This document shows, in pieces, positions 24,879 to 34,182 of a stretch of DNA of 64,000 bases. The notes beneath the pieces are model-generated. The model made no database searches and was not told where the DNA came from. It was given only the letters and a program-made list of their open reading frames with translations. The DNA comes from BQOK01 sp048388525 (GTDB taxonomy: Bacteria > Bacillota > Clostridia > Oscillospirales > Ruminococcaceae), in contig NZ_DBGCTQ010000092.1 in assembly GCF_048388525.1 (NCBI RefSeq), positions 1 to 64,000 on the forward strand, read 5' to 3'. Every line of letters begins with the position of its first letter. Within the stretch, counting starts at the first letter, position 1. The translations under genes were made by a program, and so were the position numbers.

Positions 24879-24923
24879 TACGGCATCCAATGTGCAAAAC
24901 GAACCATTGAGGTATGACACACG

Positions 24924-25481
24924 ATGAAACAAGGCTTTCAAAACAGCGAGCAGGCCCGGCAGGCGCGGGCGTTTCACTGCCCCCGCTGGGCGCAGCTGCC
25001 CGGCATCGAGCTGTATATGGATCAGGTGACGGGCTATATCAACGAGATATTCGCCCCCCTGTGCCCCGACCCGCAGGAGAAGATGCTCACCAAGGCGATG
25101 GTGAACAACTATGTGAAGCAGCGGGTGATGGGGCCGCCGCAAAACAAAAAATACAGCAAGGCGCATGTGGCGTACCTGGTGGCGATCTGCGCGCTCAAGC
25201 AGGTGTTCAGCATCCCTGAGATCGCGCAGCTCATCCGCAGCCAGGTCGACCACTGCCCGGTGGAGCAGGCCTACGACTATTTTTGCGAGCAGCTGGAACG
25301 CGCGCTGCGCCTGGCCATTGAGGGCGCGCCCGCCCAGCAGGCCCCGCAGGACGACGGCGCGCTGCTGGTGATGCGGGTGGCCCAGGCCTACGCGGACAAG
25401 GTGTATATTCAAAAACGGCTGGCGTACGAGGCACAGCGGGAAGAAGCGGCCCGCCCGCAAAAAAGGGAGAGCGAGCCATGA
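24924..25481 (+). CDS. DUF1836 family protein
   Basis: 185 residues. The family pattern is clear: PRWAQLPGIELYMDQVTGYI, then LTKAMVNNYVKQRVM, then KKYSKAHVAYLVAICALKQV. DUF1836 proteins have a winged-helix, MerR-like appearance and occur in Firmicutes; some are linked to regulation, but the function is unsettled. The C-terminus is Gln/Ala/Glu-rich. Its stop overlaps the ATG of the next gene (ATGA), so they are coupled. Confidence 0.88.
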   Translation: MKQGFQNSEQARQARAFHCPRWAQLPGIELYMDQVTGYINEIFAPLCPDPQEKMLTKAMVNNYVKQRVMGPPQNKKYSKAHVAYLVAICALKQVFSIPEIAQLIRSQVDHCPVEQAYDYFCEQLERALRLAIEGAPAQQAPQDDGALLVMRVAQAYADKVYIQKRLAYEAQREEAARPQKRESEP

Positions 25482-26053
25482 GTGGTTTTGGGCAGCCCGC
25501 GCCCATTCTAAGCGCGGCGGCGGGGGGGACCTTTGGCATCGCGCTTGCCTTGCTTAATTGTTTTTTGGGCTATCAATTAAAAAAGGTGTGGATCGCCCTG
25601 GGGTGTTTTGCACTGGGCGGCGCGCTTGGGGCCGGTTTGGGGGCGCTGCTGTTCCAAGAAAATCCGCTGGCTTGGGCGGGTGTGGCCTTGCTGCTGGGTG
25701 TAGTGTTCGCCTGCCTTTCTTTTAAGTTGTATCTGGGCGGCATTTTTGTGCTGTGCTTTATGCTGGGCTGGGTCATCACCCTGCCGTTTTTCAAATTGTA
25801 CGGAGGGTGGGGCGCCCTGGTATGTGTGGCTGCCGGTCTGACGCTGGGAATGCTGGGAATCAAATTTGCCAGGCCGGTGCTGATTCTGGCAACAGCCGTG
25901 GGCGGTGGCCTTTCGGCGGGGCGCGCGCTGGCAGAGATAGCGGCCGCGCTTTTGCCGGAAATCGCTTTGGGTGCGGCATGGCTGGCAGTGAGCCTTGTGC
26001 TGACAGCCCTTGGCGCGGCCTACCAGTTTAAGCACACAAAGCCTGGCGGCTGA
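25478..26053 (+). CDS. Multi-pass membrane protein (DUF4203/TMEM198-like)
   Basis: 191 residues and six to seven hydrophobic helices with Gly-rich packing (GCFALGGALGAGLGALLF). The layout resembles DUF4203/TMEM198 proteins, which have no assigned bacterial function. Coupled to the DUF1836 gene by a 4-bp overlap. Family assignment is tentative; the membrane topology is firm. Confidence 0.65.
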   Translation: MSGFGQPAPILSAAAGGTFGIALALLNCFLGYQLKKVWIALGCFALGGALGAGLGALLFQENPLAWAGVALLLGVVFACLSFKLYLGGIFVLCFMLGWVITLPFFKLYGGWGALVCVAAGLTLGMLGIKFARPVLILATAVGGGLSAGRALAEIAAALLPEIALGAAWLAVSLVLTALGAAYQFKHTKPGG

Positions 26054-26076
26054 GCCGGGAAGTATGCCTTACAGAG

Positions 26077-26107
26077 AAACCCCCGGGCCATGCGGCCCGG
26101 GGGTTTT
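26077..26107 (+). terminator. Terminator after the membrane protein
   Basis: AAACCCCCGGGCC/GGCCCGGGGGTTT stem, ATGC loop, T tract. Confidence 0.9.
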
Positions 26108-26176
26108 GCCGTGGAAAGGGAATTGAAACGCAAAAAGAGGCCGCCAGCGGCAAAAAGCTCCTTATGGACAGCGGAA

Positions 26177-26205
26177 TAGACAGAGGCCTGGGCCTGTGCT
26201 AAGAT
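26177..26205 (+). promoter_or_regulatory. Promoter of the Bce-type two-component operon
   Basis: TAGACA (26177-26182), 17-nt spacer, TAAGAT (26200-26205) preceded by TGC. Confidence 0.7.
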
Positions 26206-26234
26206 AGAGGCATATAAAGCGAAGGGGGCGCAGC

Positions 26235-26900
26235 ATGCAAAAGATCATGATCATTGAGGACGACCCCGCCATCCGCGACGAGCTGGCCCTGCTGCTGGGC
26301 AACGAGGGCTACCAGACCATGCCGGTCACTGAGTTTGCCGGGGTCCCGGATCAGGTGCGGCGCGCCGGGCCGGACCTGATCCTGCTGGATCTGGGGCTGC
26401 CCGGGCGTGACGGCTTTTCGCTGTGCGCCGAGATCCGCCGGGCCTGCGGCGCGCCGATCATTTTTGTGACCAGCCGGGACGGCGCGATGGACGAGCTGAG
26501 GGCGCTGAGCCTGGGCGGCGACGACTATATCACCAAGCCCTATAACATCCCCGTGCTGCTGGCCCGGGTGAAGGCGGTGCTGCGGCGGGCCGGCAGCGCC
26601 CCGGAGCCGGACACGCTGCAGGTGGGCGGCCTTTCGCTGCACCTGGCCGAGGGGACCGTTTCCTGCGGCGGGGGCACGGCCGAGCTGAGCCGCAACGAGA
26701 TCAGGATCCTGGCGTACCTGATGAACCACGCGGGCAGGATCGTGCCGCGGGAGGATCTGATCGAGGCTTTGTGGAACAGCCGCATTTACATCGACGACAA
26801 CACCCTGAGCGTCAACATGACCCGACTGCGGGCAAAGCTCGGGGGGCTGGGGCTGCCCGACTACATCAAGACCCGACGCGGAATGGGGTATCAGATATGA
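26235..26900 (+). CDS. OmpR-type response regulator, BceR-like
   Basis: 221 residues. Receiver domain with acidic pair ED9-D10, phospho-acceptor Asp52 in LLDLGLPGRDG and Lys in YITKPYN. The C-terminal winged helix (about 125-221) has SRNEIRILAYLMNHAGRIVP and MTRLRAKLG. It pairs with the short-loop histidine kinase that follows with a 4-bp overlap, and probably activates the ABC genes at 27985, in front of which a direct repeat overlaps the -35 region. Confidence 0.92.
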   Translation: MQKIMIIEDDPAIRDELALLLGNEGYQTMPVTEFAGVPDQVRRAGPDLILLDLGLPGRDGFSLCAEIRRACGAPIIFVTSRDGAMDELRALSLGGDDYITKPYNIPVLLARVKAVLRRAGSAPEPDTLQVGGLSLHLAEGTVSCGGGTAELSRNEIRILAYLMNHAGRIVPREDLIEALWNSRIYIDDNTLSVNMTRLRAKLGGLGLPDYIKTRRGMGYQI

Positions 26901-27907
26901 CGTTTGGCGAATTTTTGGCCGACCGGCTGGGGAGCATGGTCGCCGGGGCGGCGGCGCTGGCGGTCACCGTGGCCTTTCTGTTTGCGACCGGCACGGCGCC
27001 GGGCGTGCTGGCGATCCTGGCGATCGCCTGGTGCGCGGGCTTGGGGGGCGTGCAGGTGCTTATTTATCACCGCCGCCGCGCCCACCTGGAGGAGCTGGAG
27101 GCCATTATGGAGGGCCTGGATCAAAAACACCTGTTTTTCGAGTGCGTGCCAAAGCCCCAGGGGCTGTATGAGCGCAGGCTCCTTGCGCTGATGCGCCGCT
27201 CCGGCCGGGCCATGGTCGAACAGGTGTCGGACGCGCGGGCCGCCCAGCAGGAATACCGGGAATACATTGAGAGCTGGGTGCACGAGATCAAGACCCCCAT
27301 CACCGCGGCCCAGCTGGTCTGCCGCAGCGCCGACGGGAAGACCCGGCGCAAGCTGGCCCAGGAGCTGGCCCAGATCGAAAACCAGGTGGAGCGGGCCCTG
27401 TTTTACGCCCGGGCCGGTAGCCCGGAAAAGGATTTTATCATCCGGCAGACCGACCTGGCGGAGCTTGCGGCCGGGGTGATCGCGCGCCACCAGACGCTGC
27501 TGATCCAGAGCGGCGTGCGCATCCGCACACAGGATCTCGATCACACCGTTTATACCGACGAAAAATGGGTGTGCTTTATGCTGGGGCAGCTTTTGCAGAA
27601 CGCGGTGCGCTACCGGGGCGAGGCGCCGGAGCTTGTTTTAAGCGGCCGGCAGCTGGGCCGCCGGGTGCAGCTGACCGTGCAGGACAATGGCATCGGCATC
27701 CCCGCGCAGGAGCTGCCGCGCATTTTTGAACGGGGCTTCACCGGAAGCAACGGCCGCCGGCGCGGCGGCTCAACGGGCATGGGGCTGTATCTCTGCCGCC
27801 GGCTGGCCGGCTTTTTGCAGATCGAGGTACAGGTGAAGTCCGAGGTGGAGCGGGGCACGGCCGTGACCCTGACCTTCCCCGCGAAGGAAAACCTTACAAA
27901 ACTGTAA
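26897..27907 (+). CDS. Intramembrane-sensing histidine kinase, BceS-like
   Basis: 336 residues. Two transmembrane helices (about 14-32 and 35-56) with a very short external loop mark the intramembrane-sensing class, which is told about antimicrobial peptides by the partner ABC transporter. Phospho-acceptor His129 lies in SWVHEIKTPITAAQL. The ATP-binding domain has QLLQNAVRYRG (N box), VQDNGIGIPAQELPRIFERG and STGMGLYLCRRL (G boxes). ATG 26897 overlaps the regulator stop; upstream in-frame sequence belongs to the regulator gene in another frame. Confidence 0.92.
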   Translation: MTFGEFLADRLGSMVAGAAALAVTVAFLFATGTAPGVLAILAIAWCAGLGGVQVLIYHRRRAHLEELEAIMEGLDQKHLFFECVPKPQGLYERRLLALMRRSGRAMVEQVSDARAAQQEYREYIESWVHEIKTPITAAQLVCRSADGKTRRKLAQELAQIENQVERALFYARAGSPEKDFIIRQTDLAELAAGVIARHQTLLIQSGVRIRTQDLDHTVYTDEKWVCFMLGQLLQNAVRYRGEAPELVLSGRQLGRRVQLTVQDNGIGIPAQELPRIFERGFTGSNGRRRGGSTGMGLYLCRRLAGFLQIEVQVKSEVERGTAVTLTFPAKENLTKL

Positions 27908-27914
27908 GGCAGAC

Positions 27915-27957
27915 CGATACCGCTTCGATACCGCCGGCTTTGCTTTTGGTGTATCAT
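27915..27957 (+). promoter_or_regulatory. Promoter and candidate regulator site of the bceAB-like genes
   Basis: Two direct CGATACCGC repeats (27915-27923, 27926-27934) are spaced one helical turn apart; the second overlaps the weak -35 (TACCGC) that lies 17 nt before TATCAT (27952-27957). CCTTAC/GTAAGG (27892-27909) is just upstream. This fits activation by the BceR-like regulator. Confidence 0.55.
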
Positions 27958-27984
27958 GGAGTCATAAGCAAAGGAGGCTGCAAT

Positions 27985-28743
27985 ATGCTGCAGGTACAGA
28001 ACGTCGAGAAATACTACGGAAACAGAAATAACGTGACAAAAGCGCTGGATCGGATCAGCTTTGAGGTGCAGGACGGGGAGTTTATCGCCATTATGGGCGC
28101 CTCGGGCAGCGGCAAGACCACGCTGCTGAACTGCATTTCCACCATCGACTCGCCCAGCGCAGGGAATATTTTGCTGAACGGCGAAAACATTGCCGAACTG
28201 CCCCCCAAGGAGCTGGCGCGTTTTCGCCGTGAGAAGCTGGGGTTTGTGTTTCAGGATTTCAATTTGCTGGACACCCTGACCCTGGAAGAAAACATCGGCC
28301 TTGCGCTCACCATCAACCACGCCGACCCCGGCACGGTGCAGAGCAGGGTGCGGAAGGTGGCAGGGCAGCTGGGCATCGGGGAAGTGCTGGAAAAGTTCCC
28401 CTACCAGGTCTCGGGCGGCCAAAAGCAGCGGGCGGCCTGCGCCCGGGCGATGGTGGCCGGCCAGTCGATGATTTTGGCGGATGAGCCCACCGGGGCGCTG
28501 GACTCGAAGGCGTCGAAAAACCTGCTGGAGATCATGACAAGCATGAACCGGGAGATGGGCGCCACCATTTTGATGGTGACCCACGACGCCTACAGTGCCA
28601 GCTATGCCTCCCGGGTGCTGTTTCTCAAGGACGGGCGTTTGTTCAACGAGCTGATCCGCGGGGAGCGCACGCGGCCTGTGATCTACCACGAGATCCTGGA
28701 CGTGCTGGCGCTGTTGGGGGGTGACGTGAGTGACGTTATCTGA
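27985..28743 (+). CDS. ABC transporter ATPase, BceA-like
   Basis: 252 residues. Walker A GASGSGKTTLLNCIS, Q loop FVFQDFNLLDTL, signature VSGGQKQRAACARAM, Walker B MILADEPTGALDSK, H loop VTHDAYSA. The LolD/MacB-like form is usual for Bce peptide-detoxification modules. ATG 27985 has AGGAGG 7 nt upstream; in-frame codons further up lack an SD. The stop overlaps the permease GTG. Confidence 0.95.
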   Translation: MLQVQNVEKYYGNRNNVTKALDRISFEVQDGEFIAIMGASGSGKTTLLNCISTIDSPSAGNILLNGENIAELPPKELARFRREKLGFVFQDFNLLDTLTLEENIGLALTINHADPGTVQSRVRKVAGQLGIGEVLEKFPYQVSGGQKQRAACARAMVAGQSMILADEPTGALDSKASKNLLEIMTSMNREMGATILMVTHDAYSASYASRVLFLKDGRLFNELIRGERTRPVIYHEILDVLALLGGDVSDVI

Positions 28744-30679
28744 GCTTTCCATGCGCAACGCCCGGCGCCAGGCGCGGGATTATCTGGTCTACTTTGTGAC
28801 CATTGTGATGGCGGCGGCGCTGATGTATGCCTTCAACGGCCTGGTCTTCTCGCAGGAGATCCGCGAGCTGTCCACCCTGATGGAAAGCCTGCCGCTGGTG
28901 ATCGTGCTGGCCAGCGCGGTGGTGGTGTGCATCATCGGCTGGCTGGTGCACTACACCACCGGCTTTATGCTGGCGCGGCGCAGCCGGGAACTGGGCACTT
29001 ATGTGCTGATCGGCCTGGAAAACGGGCAGGTGGCCCGGCTTTTCTTTCTGGAGAACCTGGCCGTGGGCGGGGTCGCCCTGGTGCTGGGAACGCTGCTGGG
29101 CAACCTGATCTTCCAGGCGCTGCGGGCCGTGCTGCTGGCCTTGTTCCACACGCCCTATACCTTCCGCTTCGCTTTTTCGCTGCCGGCGGTGGGGCTGACA
29201 TTGCTGTATTTTGCGCTGATCTATCTGTTTGCGCTGTTGAAAAGCCGCGGCCGGATCCGCAAAATGAAGATCTGCGAGCTTTTGCAGTACGACCGGAAGA
29301 ACGAGCGGGAGATACTGACCAAAAGCCGCAGCCGCAAAAAGATCTTTACCGGCTCCATCGTGTGCGGCGTGGCGGGCACCGCGCTGCTGCTCTTGCGCAG
29401 CCTGCCCACGGGCATCCTGGGCGCGGCGCTCATCATTGTGTTCCTGTTCGGCTTTTTCATCAGCTTTTCCTCCGGGGTGCCCGCCTACTTTGAAAAGCGG
29501 GCGGAAAAAAAGTATGCGGGGAACACCCTGCTGATCTTCCGCACCCTCTCGGCAAAGCTGGCCACCATGGGGGTGGTGATGGCCACCATCGCCCTGCTGT
29601 TCACGGCCACGCTTTTGAGCGAGGGCACGGGGCTGCTGTTCCACACCATGTTCCAGAGCAGGAATGAGCAGACCACCTGTTATGACCTGTTCATCGGCTC
29701 CACCGCCGACGAGGAGGGGTATTTTGACGAGTATCTGGCTTGCATCGACGAAAACGTTCCGGTGCGCGAAGCCAGGCTCTACCAGGTCTACCAGGGGGAA
29801 AACCTGCAGGTGGCCGATTTTGTTGCCGCGAACGCCGAGTACTGGAGCGATTTTGAATACGATACCCTGATGAAAGCCAGCGATTACGCGGCCCTGCGGG
29901 CCATGCTGGGCTACCCGGAAGTGCCCGCGCCGGGCCCCGGGCAGTACCGAATCCACTGCATGGCATACCTGGAAAAGCTGCTGCAGGGCTACGCCGAACC
30001 CGTGCAGGTGGGAGGCCGGACCCTCGCGCCGGCGGGCGTGTGCACCGAGAATTTTACCCAATCCCTTTGGGACGGCAACGGCCGTGGGTTCATCCTGGTG
30101 GTGCCGGACGAGGTGGCTGAGAGCCGGCCCGTGAGCCACAGGATCTATGCCGCCATGACCGCGGAGCCCGTGGCGCGGGAGGCCTACGACGGGCTGCGCG
30201 CCATCCGGGACGAAAGGGACAAGTCGATCGACGGCTACGACACGATCTTTACCAAGGCCGCCGTTGAGGCCGAGAACGCCTCCCAGTACGCCATACTGGT
30301 ATTCCCGCTGTTTTATCTGGCGCTGGTGCTCACCATGGTGGCCGCCACCATTCTGACCATCCAGCAGCTCAGCGAGAGCGGGCGCTACCGCCGCCAGTTC
30401 GAGCTTTTGCAAAAGCTGGGCACGGACCGGTGCGAGATGAAGCGGACGCTGCGCCGGCAGTTCGCGATCTTTTACACCATGCCCTCCCTGCCCCCGGTGC
30501 TCATCACCATTCCCTTCATCCTGGCGCTGGGAAGCGCGTTTGACCCGGGCACGCTGGCCGGCCCGTGGCACCTTTTGGCCGTGCTGGGAACGACCCTTGG
30601 GCTGTTCTTTTTTATCTATCTGGTATATATCCTGATGGCGTATATTACCCTGCAGCGCAATGTACTGCCTGAAGAATAA
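28730..30679 (+). CDS. FtsX-like ABC permease, BceB-like
   Basis: 649 residues. Ten transmembrane helices in the BceB arrangement, with a large external domain of roughly 200 residues (about 315-520) between helices 7 and 8 that senses the peptide in this family. The first segment begins LSELSMRNARRQARDYLVYF, as in BceB/YtsD-type permeases. Start GTG 28730 follows a G-rich SD inside the ATPase gene. With the ATPase, regulator and kinase it forms a complete resistance module; ligand (bacitracin, lantibiotic, other) unknown. Confidence 0.92.
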   Translation: MTLSELSMRNARRQARDYLVYFVTIVMAAALMYAFNGLVFSQEIRELSTLMESLPLVIVLASAVVVCIIGWLVHYTTGFMLARRSRELGTYVLIGLENGQVARLFFLENLAVGGVALVLGTLLGNLIFQALRAVLLALFHTPYTFRFAFSLPAVGLTLLYFALIYLFALLKSRGRIRKMKICELLQYDRKNEREILTKSRSRKKIFTGSIVCGVAGTALLLLRSLPTGILGAALIIVFLFGFFISFSSGVPAYFEKRAEKKYAGNTLLIFRTLSAKLATMGVVMATIALLFTATLLSEGTGLLFHTMFQSRNEQTTCYDLFIGSTADEEGYFDEYLACIDENVPVREARLYQVYQGENLQVADFVAANAEYWSDFEYDTLMKASDYAALRAMLGYPEVPAPGPGQYRIHCMAYLEKLLQGYAEPVQVGGRTLAPAGVCTENFTQSLWDGNGRGFILVVPDEVAESRPVSHRIYAAMTAEPVAREAYDGLRAIRDERDKSIDGYDTIFTKAAVEAENASQYAILVFPLFYLALVLTMVAATILTIQQLSESGRYRRQFELLQKLGTDRCEMKRTLRRQFAIFYTMPSLPPVLITIPFILALGSAFDPGTLAGPWHLLAVLGTTLGLFFFIYLVYILMAYITLQRNVLPEE

Positions 30680-30704
30680 GAAAAAGGCGCGGAGAGACTG
30701 CACA

Positions 30705-30752
30705 CACAAACGGAAGGCCGGCCCCTGAAAAGGGGCCGGCCTTCCGTTTGTG
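30705..30752. terminator. 21-bp hairpin between convergent operons
   Basis: CACAAACGGAAGGCCGGCCCC pairs perfectly with its complement across a 6-nt loop, between convergent bceB-like and yesN-like genes. Only short T runs flank it. Confidence 0.75.
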
Positions 30753-30778
30753 ATAGAAAAAGCGGAGAGGGGAAGCGT

Positions 30779-32164
30779 TCAGGGCAGGTATTTGCCGGGG
30801 GTCACGCCCACTTCCTTTTTGAACTTTTTGATGAAGTAGAAATAATCGTTGAAGCCCACCGCTTCGCTGATCTCGGCAAGGCTGAGGGAGGTGGTCTTGA
30901 GTAGCTCTTTGGCCTTGTTGATGCGCAATTCGGTGACGTATTGGGTATAGGTGAGGCCGGTTTCGCCGCGGATGAGCTGGCTGACGTAAGAGGCGTTCAG
31001 ATGAAAGTGTTCCGCGATTTTTTTCAGCGAGAGATCCTTCTCGTAATTTTCCTCGAGATACCGCAGGATGGGCAGAAAGCTGCCGGAGGCACCGGAGGGG
31101 GCCGGTTCCGCGCGGGGCAGCGCCGCGGGGGAGATCTCGGCCGCAAGACTTTGCAGCAGGCAGGAGAGGTTTTCGTGGTCGGCCGCCAGCTGTTCAAAGC
31201 CGTAGAGCATGCGCTCGCCGTGCTCGGCCGCGCCGCCGAAGGCGGGGCAGGCGGCCACCCGGTTGCAGAAAACGAACGCAGACTGGATGTTGAAAATCAG
31301 GCTGCAATCGGCATGGGCAAGCTCTTCCAGCAGGGCTTTGAGCTGCCCCGGGTGCTGGGAAGCGCTTTCAAGCCGGGCAAAAGCCTCGGCCGCCAGGGGG
31401 CCGGCGACCAGGGCGCCGCACAGAGTGGGGCGCCCGCTGACAAAAAACTGAAAGGCCATGGCCAGCGCATTTTCCACCGCGCCGTTCAGGCGCTCAAACC
31501 CGCAGGGCTCCGGAAGCATGCCGATCCCGCCGCGCCCCTCGGCATAGGCGATGATGCGCTCGGCGGCTGCCTGGTCGAAGGGGCGGGAGGAAAAATAGAG
31601 GTACTTGTGCTTGCCGAGCTTGTAGCTCAGCTGGGCGGCAAGCGGTTTTTCGATGTTGTGCACCCCCACCGAGGCGGCCACATGGATCCCGGCAGAGCAG
31701 AGCCCCAGCTCACGGAACGCGGCGCGGATCTCGTGCGGGGCACCGTCCTCGATCAGGTCCAGCAGCGCGTCGCCGTCCGAAGCTTTGCTTTGCAGCGCGC
31801 TGCGCACCGCGGCACGCAAAAGGCCGATCAGGTCGCCGGTGTCGATGGGCTTTAAACAGTAGCCCAGCACCTGGAGCTCAATGGCCTTTTTGGCATAGGC
31901 GAAATCCTGGTAGCCGCTGAGAATGATAAGCTGGGTGCGGGGGTTTTGTTCGCGCAGCTTTTGGCAGAGGGCCAGGCCGTCCATGCCGGGCATGCGGATA
32001 TCGGTGATGACCACGTCCACCGGAAGGCGGCGGGCAAGGCTGAGGGCCTCGGCCCCGGTTTGAGCGGTGCCCGCAATCTCGAGCCCCAGCTGCAGCCAGG
32101 GAATCGCCGTTTGCAGGTGGCGCAGCACCTTGGCCTCGTCGTCGGCAAGCAATACTTTCAGCAT
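30779..32164 (-). CDS. AraC-type response regulator, YesN-like
   Basis: 461 residues. N-terminal receiver with DDE acidic residues and phospho-acceptor Asp55 in VVITDIRMPGMDG, a divergent middle region, and a C-terminal AraC double helix-turn-helix (ENYEKDLSLKKIAEHFHLNA, then EISEAVGFNDYFYFIKKFKK). It is the output of the sensor kinase encoded just upstream on the same strand, with start and stop overlapping by 7 nt, and probably activates the divergent transporter and glycan genes. Confidence 0.93.
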   Translation of the reverse strand: MLKVLLADDEAKVLRHLQTAIPWLQLGLEIAGTAQTGAEALSLARRLPVDVVITDIRMPGMDGLALCQKLREQNPRTQLIILSGYQDFAYAKKAIELQVLGYCLKPIDTGDLIGLLRAAVRSALQSKASDGDALLDLIEDGAPHEIRAAFRELGLCSAGIHVAASVGVHNIEKPLAAQLSYKLGKHKYLYFSSRPFDQAAAERIIAYAEGRGGIGMLPEPCGFERLNGAVENALAMAFQFFVSGRPTLCGALVAGPLAAEAFARLESASQHPGQLKALLEELAHADCSLIFNIQSAFVFCNRVAACPAFGGAAEHGERMLYGFEQLAADHENLSCLLQSLAAEISPAALPRAEPAPSGASGSFLPILRYLEENYEKDLSLKKIAEHFHLNASYVSQLIRGETGLTYTQYVTELRINKAKELLKTTSLSLAEISEAVGFNDYFYFIKKFKKEVGVTPGKYLP

Positions 32165-33945
32165 GGTGGTTCCTCCTTTTCCGGCAGGGCCGCGGGCAGG
32201 GTGAGGATCTGCCGCGTACCCCCGCCCGGTCCGCTCTCGATCTGCAGCCCGTAGCCCGCGCCATAGCGAAGCCGAACCCGGCAGGCCACGTTCAAAAGGC
32301 CGATGTGATCGCCCTGGGCGCCGGCGGGCGGGCTTTGCAGGAGCGCCTGCAGCCGGGCCAGCTCGGCCGGGGGGATGCCCACGCCGTCGTCGTATACGCT
32401 TACCACCAGGGCGGCCCCCTGGATGCGGGCGCCGATGTACAGGGTGCCGGCACCGGCTTTTGGCTCGATGCCGTGGCGGACTGCATTTTCCACAAGCGGC
32501 TGCACCAACAGCTTCATGACCGGCACGGCCAGGGCGTTTTCACGGGCGCTGCAGATCACGTTCAGCCGGTCGGCAAAGCGCAGCTGCTGCACCGTGAGGT
32601 AGGCTTTTACCGTTTCCAGTTCCTGGCCCAGCGGCACAATGGCGCCGCCCTTTACGTTGTACCGGAACAGCTTGCCCAGGGCGTTCACCGCGTCGCTGAT
32701 CTCGCCGACGCCCCGCTCGGCGGCCAGGGCGTTGATGGATTCCAGTGCGTTGTACAAAAAGTGGGGGTTGATCTGGCTGCGCAGAAAATCCAGTTCGGCC
32801 TGCTTTTTGCCCAGCTCGGTTTCGTACAGGGTCACGGTGGTTTCGTGCAGCTCCTGGGAAAGCTGGGCCTGGCGCTGGAGCAGCTCGTAAAACGAGCGGT
32901 TGAGGTTCTGCACTTCCTCGCAGCCCTGCAGCGCAAGCGCCTGTTTGGGGGCGGCGGGGGGGCTGTTACGGATGCGCACGATGTAATCGGCCAGCTTTTG
33001 AAGCGGGGTGACCATGCTTTTGAGCAGAAAGCGCATGAGCAGCGCCAGCAAAAGGAACACCGCGGCGGAGATGGCAAGAAACACGGTGATGGCCCGGTTC
33101 ACATCGCGGGTGAGCAGGGCCTGGTCCAGCGCGCTGATGATGTACAGGTCGGTGCCCTCGATGCGGGTGGTGTATACGTCGTAGCCCTGGAGCTTTTGCA
33201 GGTAGGCGCCGCCTGCGGCGGGGCCGCCGTCATGCCATTGGGACAGGATCTCCCGGCACTGGGCCTGCGGGCAGTTGAAGGAAAAGGAAGCGCCGCTGGC
33301 GCTTTTCAGGATAAAGTATGTGCCCAGCGTTTCATCTGTGGGCAGGGTGACCGGGGATTTGCGCAGGTCCAGCGAAAGAAAGATTGTGCCCAGAAAGCGC
33401 CCGTAGGAGCGGTTGTTGTGCATGCCGTACATGTTGCGGGCAAAGACCAGGCGCACCTCGTCGTTTCTTTTCAGCGAGGTAAGGGGCGAGGGCTGCAGCC
33501 CGAAGCAGCGGGTGTCGTAGGTGTTTTCCATCTGGGCGCAGAAACCGCGCAGGGTGGCGGGGTCAAAGTAGTTGGACCAGCTGATCTCGGGCGAGACGAG
33601 GGCGATGTCGGCAATGTCCTCGTTCATGATGGAATAGGAGGAAAACTGAACCAGCAGGGAGTTGATGTATTCGGGCGTGTTCTCGGAATAGGGCGAGAGC
33701 AGCAGCCGCTCGATGTTGGGATCGAACATGAGATTTACAAAAATAGAGTCGGCCCGGCGCAGGATGTACTGGATCTCGGACTCAAAGCGGCCTGCGGTGT
33801 CCTGCGCGTAGGCGGCGGCGCTTTTGGTCATGAGCCGGTAGATGAAGCCGTAGCAGATCACCGCGAGCACCAGGGTAAGGGTGAGCAGGCAATACAGCAC
33901 CAGCTTGAACTGCTTGAGGATGGATTGCTGAAAGATTTTTTTCAT
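32158..33945 (-). CDS. Membrane sensor histidine kinase, YesM-like
   Basis: 595 residues. Transmembrane helix near residues 15-40, an external sensor domain of roughly 250 residues, a second helix, then a HAMP-like linker (MVTPLQKLADYIVRIRN). The His_kinase domain has SQINPHFLYNALESINAL, with the phospho-acceptor His in PHFLYN, and the ATPase part VQPLVENAVRHGIEPK and YDDGVGIPP. ATG 33945 has AAAGGGG upstream. TGT-TATACT (complement of 33973-33978) is a likely extended -10. It probably senses an extracellular sugar or its binding protein. Confidence 0.92.
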   Translation of the reverse strand: MKKIFQQSILKQFKLVLYCLLTLTLVLAVICYGFIYRLMTKSAAAYAQDTAGRFESEIQYILRRADSIFVNLMFDPNIERLLLSPYSENTPEYINSLLVQFSSYSIMNEDIADIALVSPEISWSNYFDPATLRGFCAQMENTYDTRCFGLQPSPLTSLKRNDEVRLVFARNMYGMHNNRSYGRFLGTIFLSLDLRKSPVTLPTDETLGTYFILKSASGASFSFNCPQAQCREILSQWHDGGPAAGGAYLQKLQGYDVYTTRIEGTDLYIISALDQALLTRDVNRAITVFLAISAAVFLLLALLMRFLLKSMVTPLQKLADYIVRIRNSPPAAPKQALALQGCEEVQNLNRSFYELLQRQAQLSQELHETTVTLYETELGKKQAELDFLRSQINPHFLYNALESINALAAERGVGEISDAVNALGKLFRYNVKGGAIVPLGQELETVKAYLTVQQLRFADRLNVICSARENALAVPVMKLLVQPLVENAVRHGIEPKAGAGTLYIGARIQGAALVVSVYDDGVGIPPAELARLQALLQSPPAGAQGDHIGLLNVACRVRLRYGAGYGLQIESGPGGGTRQILTLPAALPEKEEPPC

Positions 33946-34182
33946 GGGCACACCCCTTTCGCTCTGGTAAAAAGTATAACACAGGACTGAGGCCGGGAAT
34001 ATGGAAAAAGCCGGTCCGCCACCTAAAAATTCTCCATAAATGCAGGAGAAATATAAGTTTTGAACATAAATTGTGCTCAAAATGAAAAATAAACAGGGAA
34101 AAGTGTTTGGTTTCGTCCATACCAATTCTGCGGCCGGGCAGGTATACTGCAATTGTGAGAACAACGAAAGGGCCGGGTCGCA
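33946..34182. promoter_or_regulatory. Divergent promoter region, YesMN-like and permease operons
   Basis: AT-rich 237-bp gap. On the minus strand TGTTATACT (33973-33981) and on the plus strand TATACT (34143-34148) are good -10 elements; -35 elements are poor, consistent with activator dependence. No RNA gene seen. Confidence 0.5.

Noticed and set aside
22614..25460. 948-codon minus-strand frame covering pgmB, ruvX and the CLC gene
   Set aside because: It overlaps three well-supported genes in other frames and has no recognisable domain.
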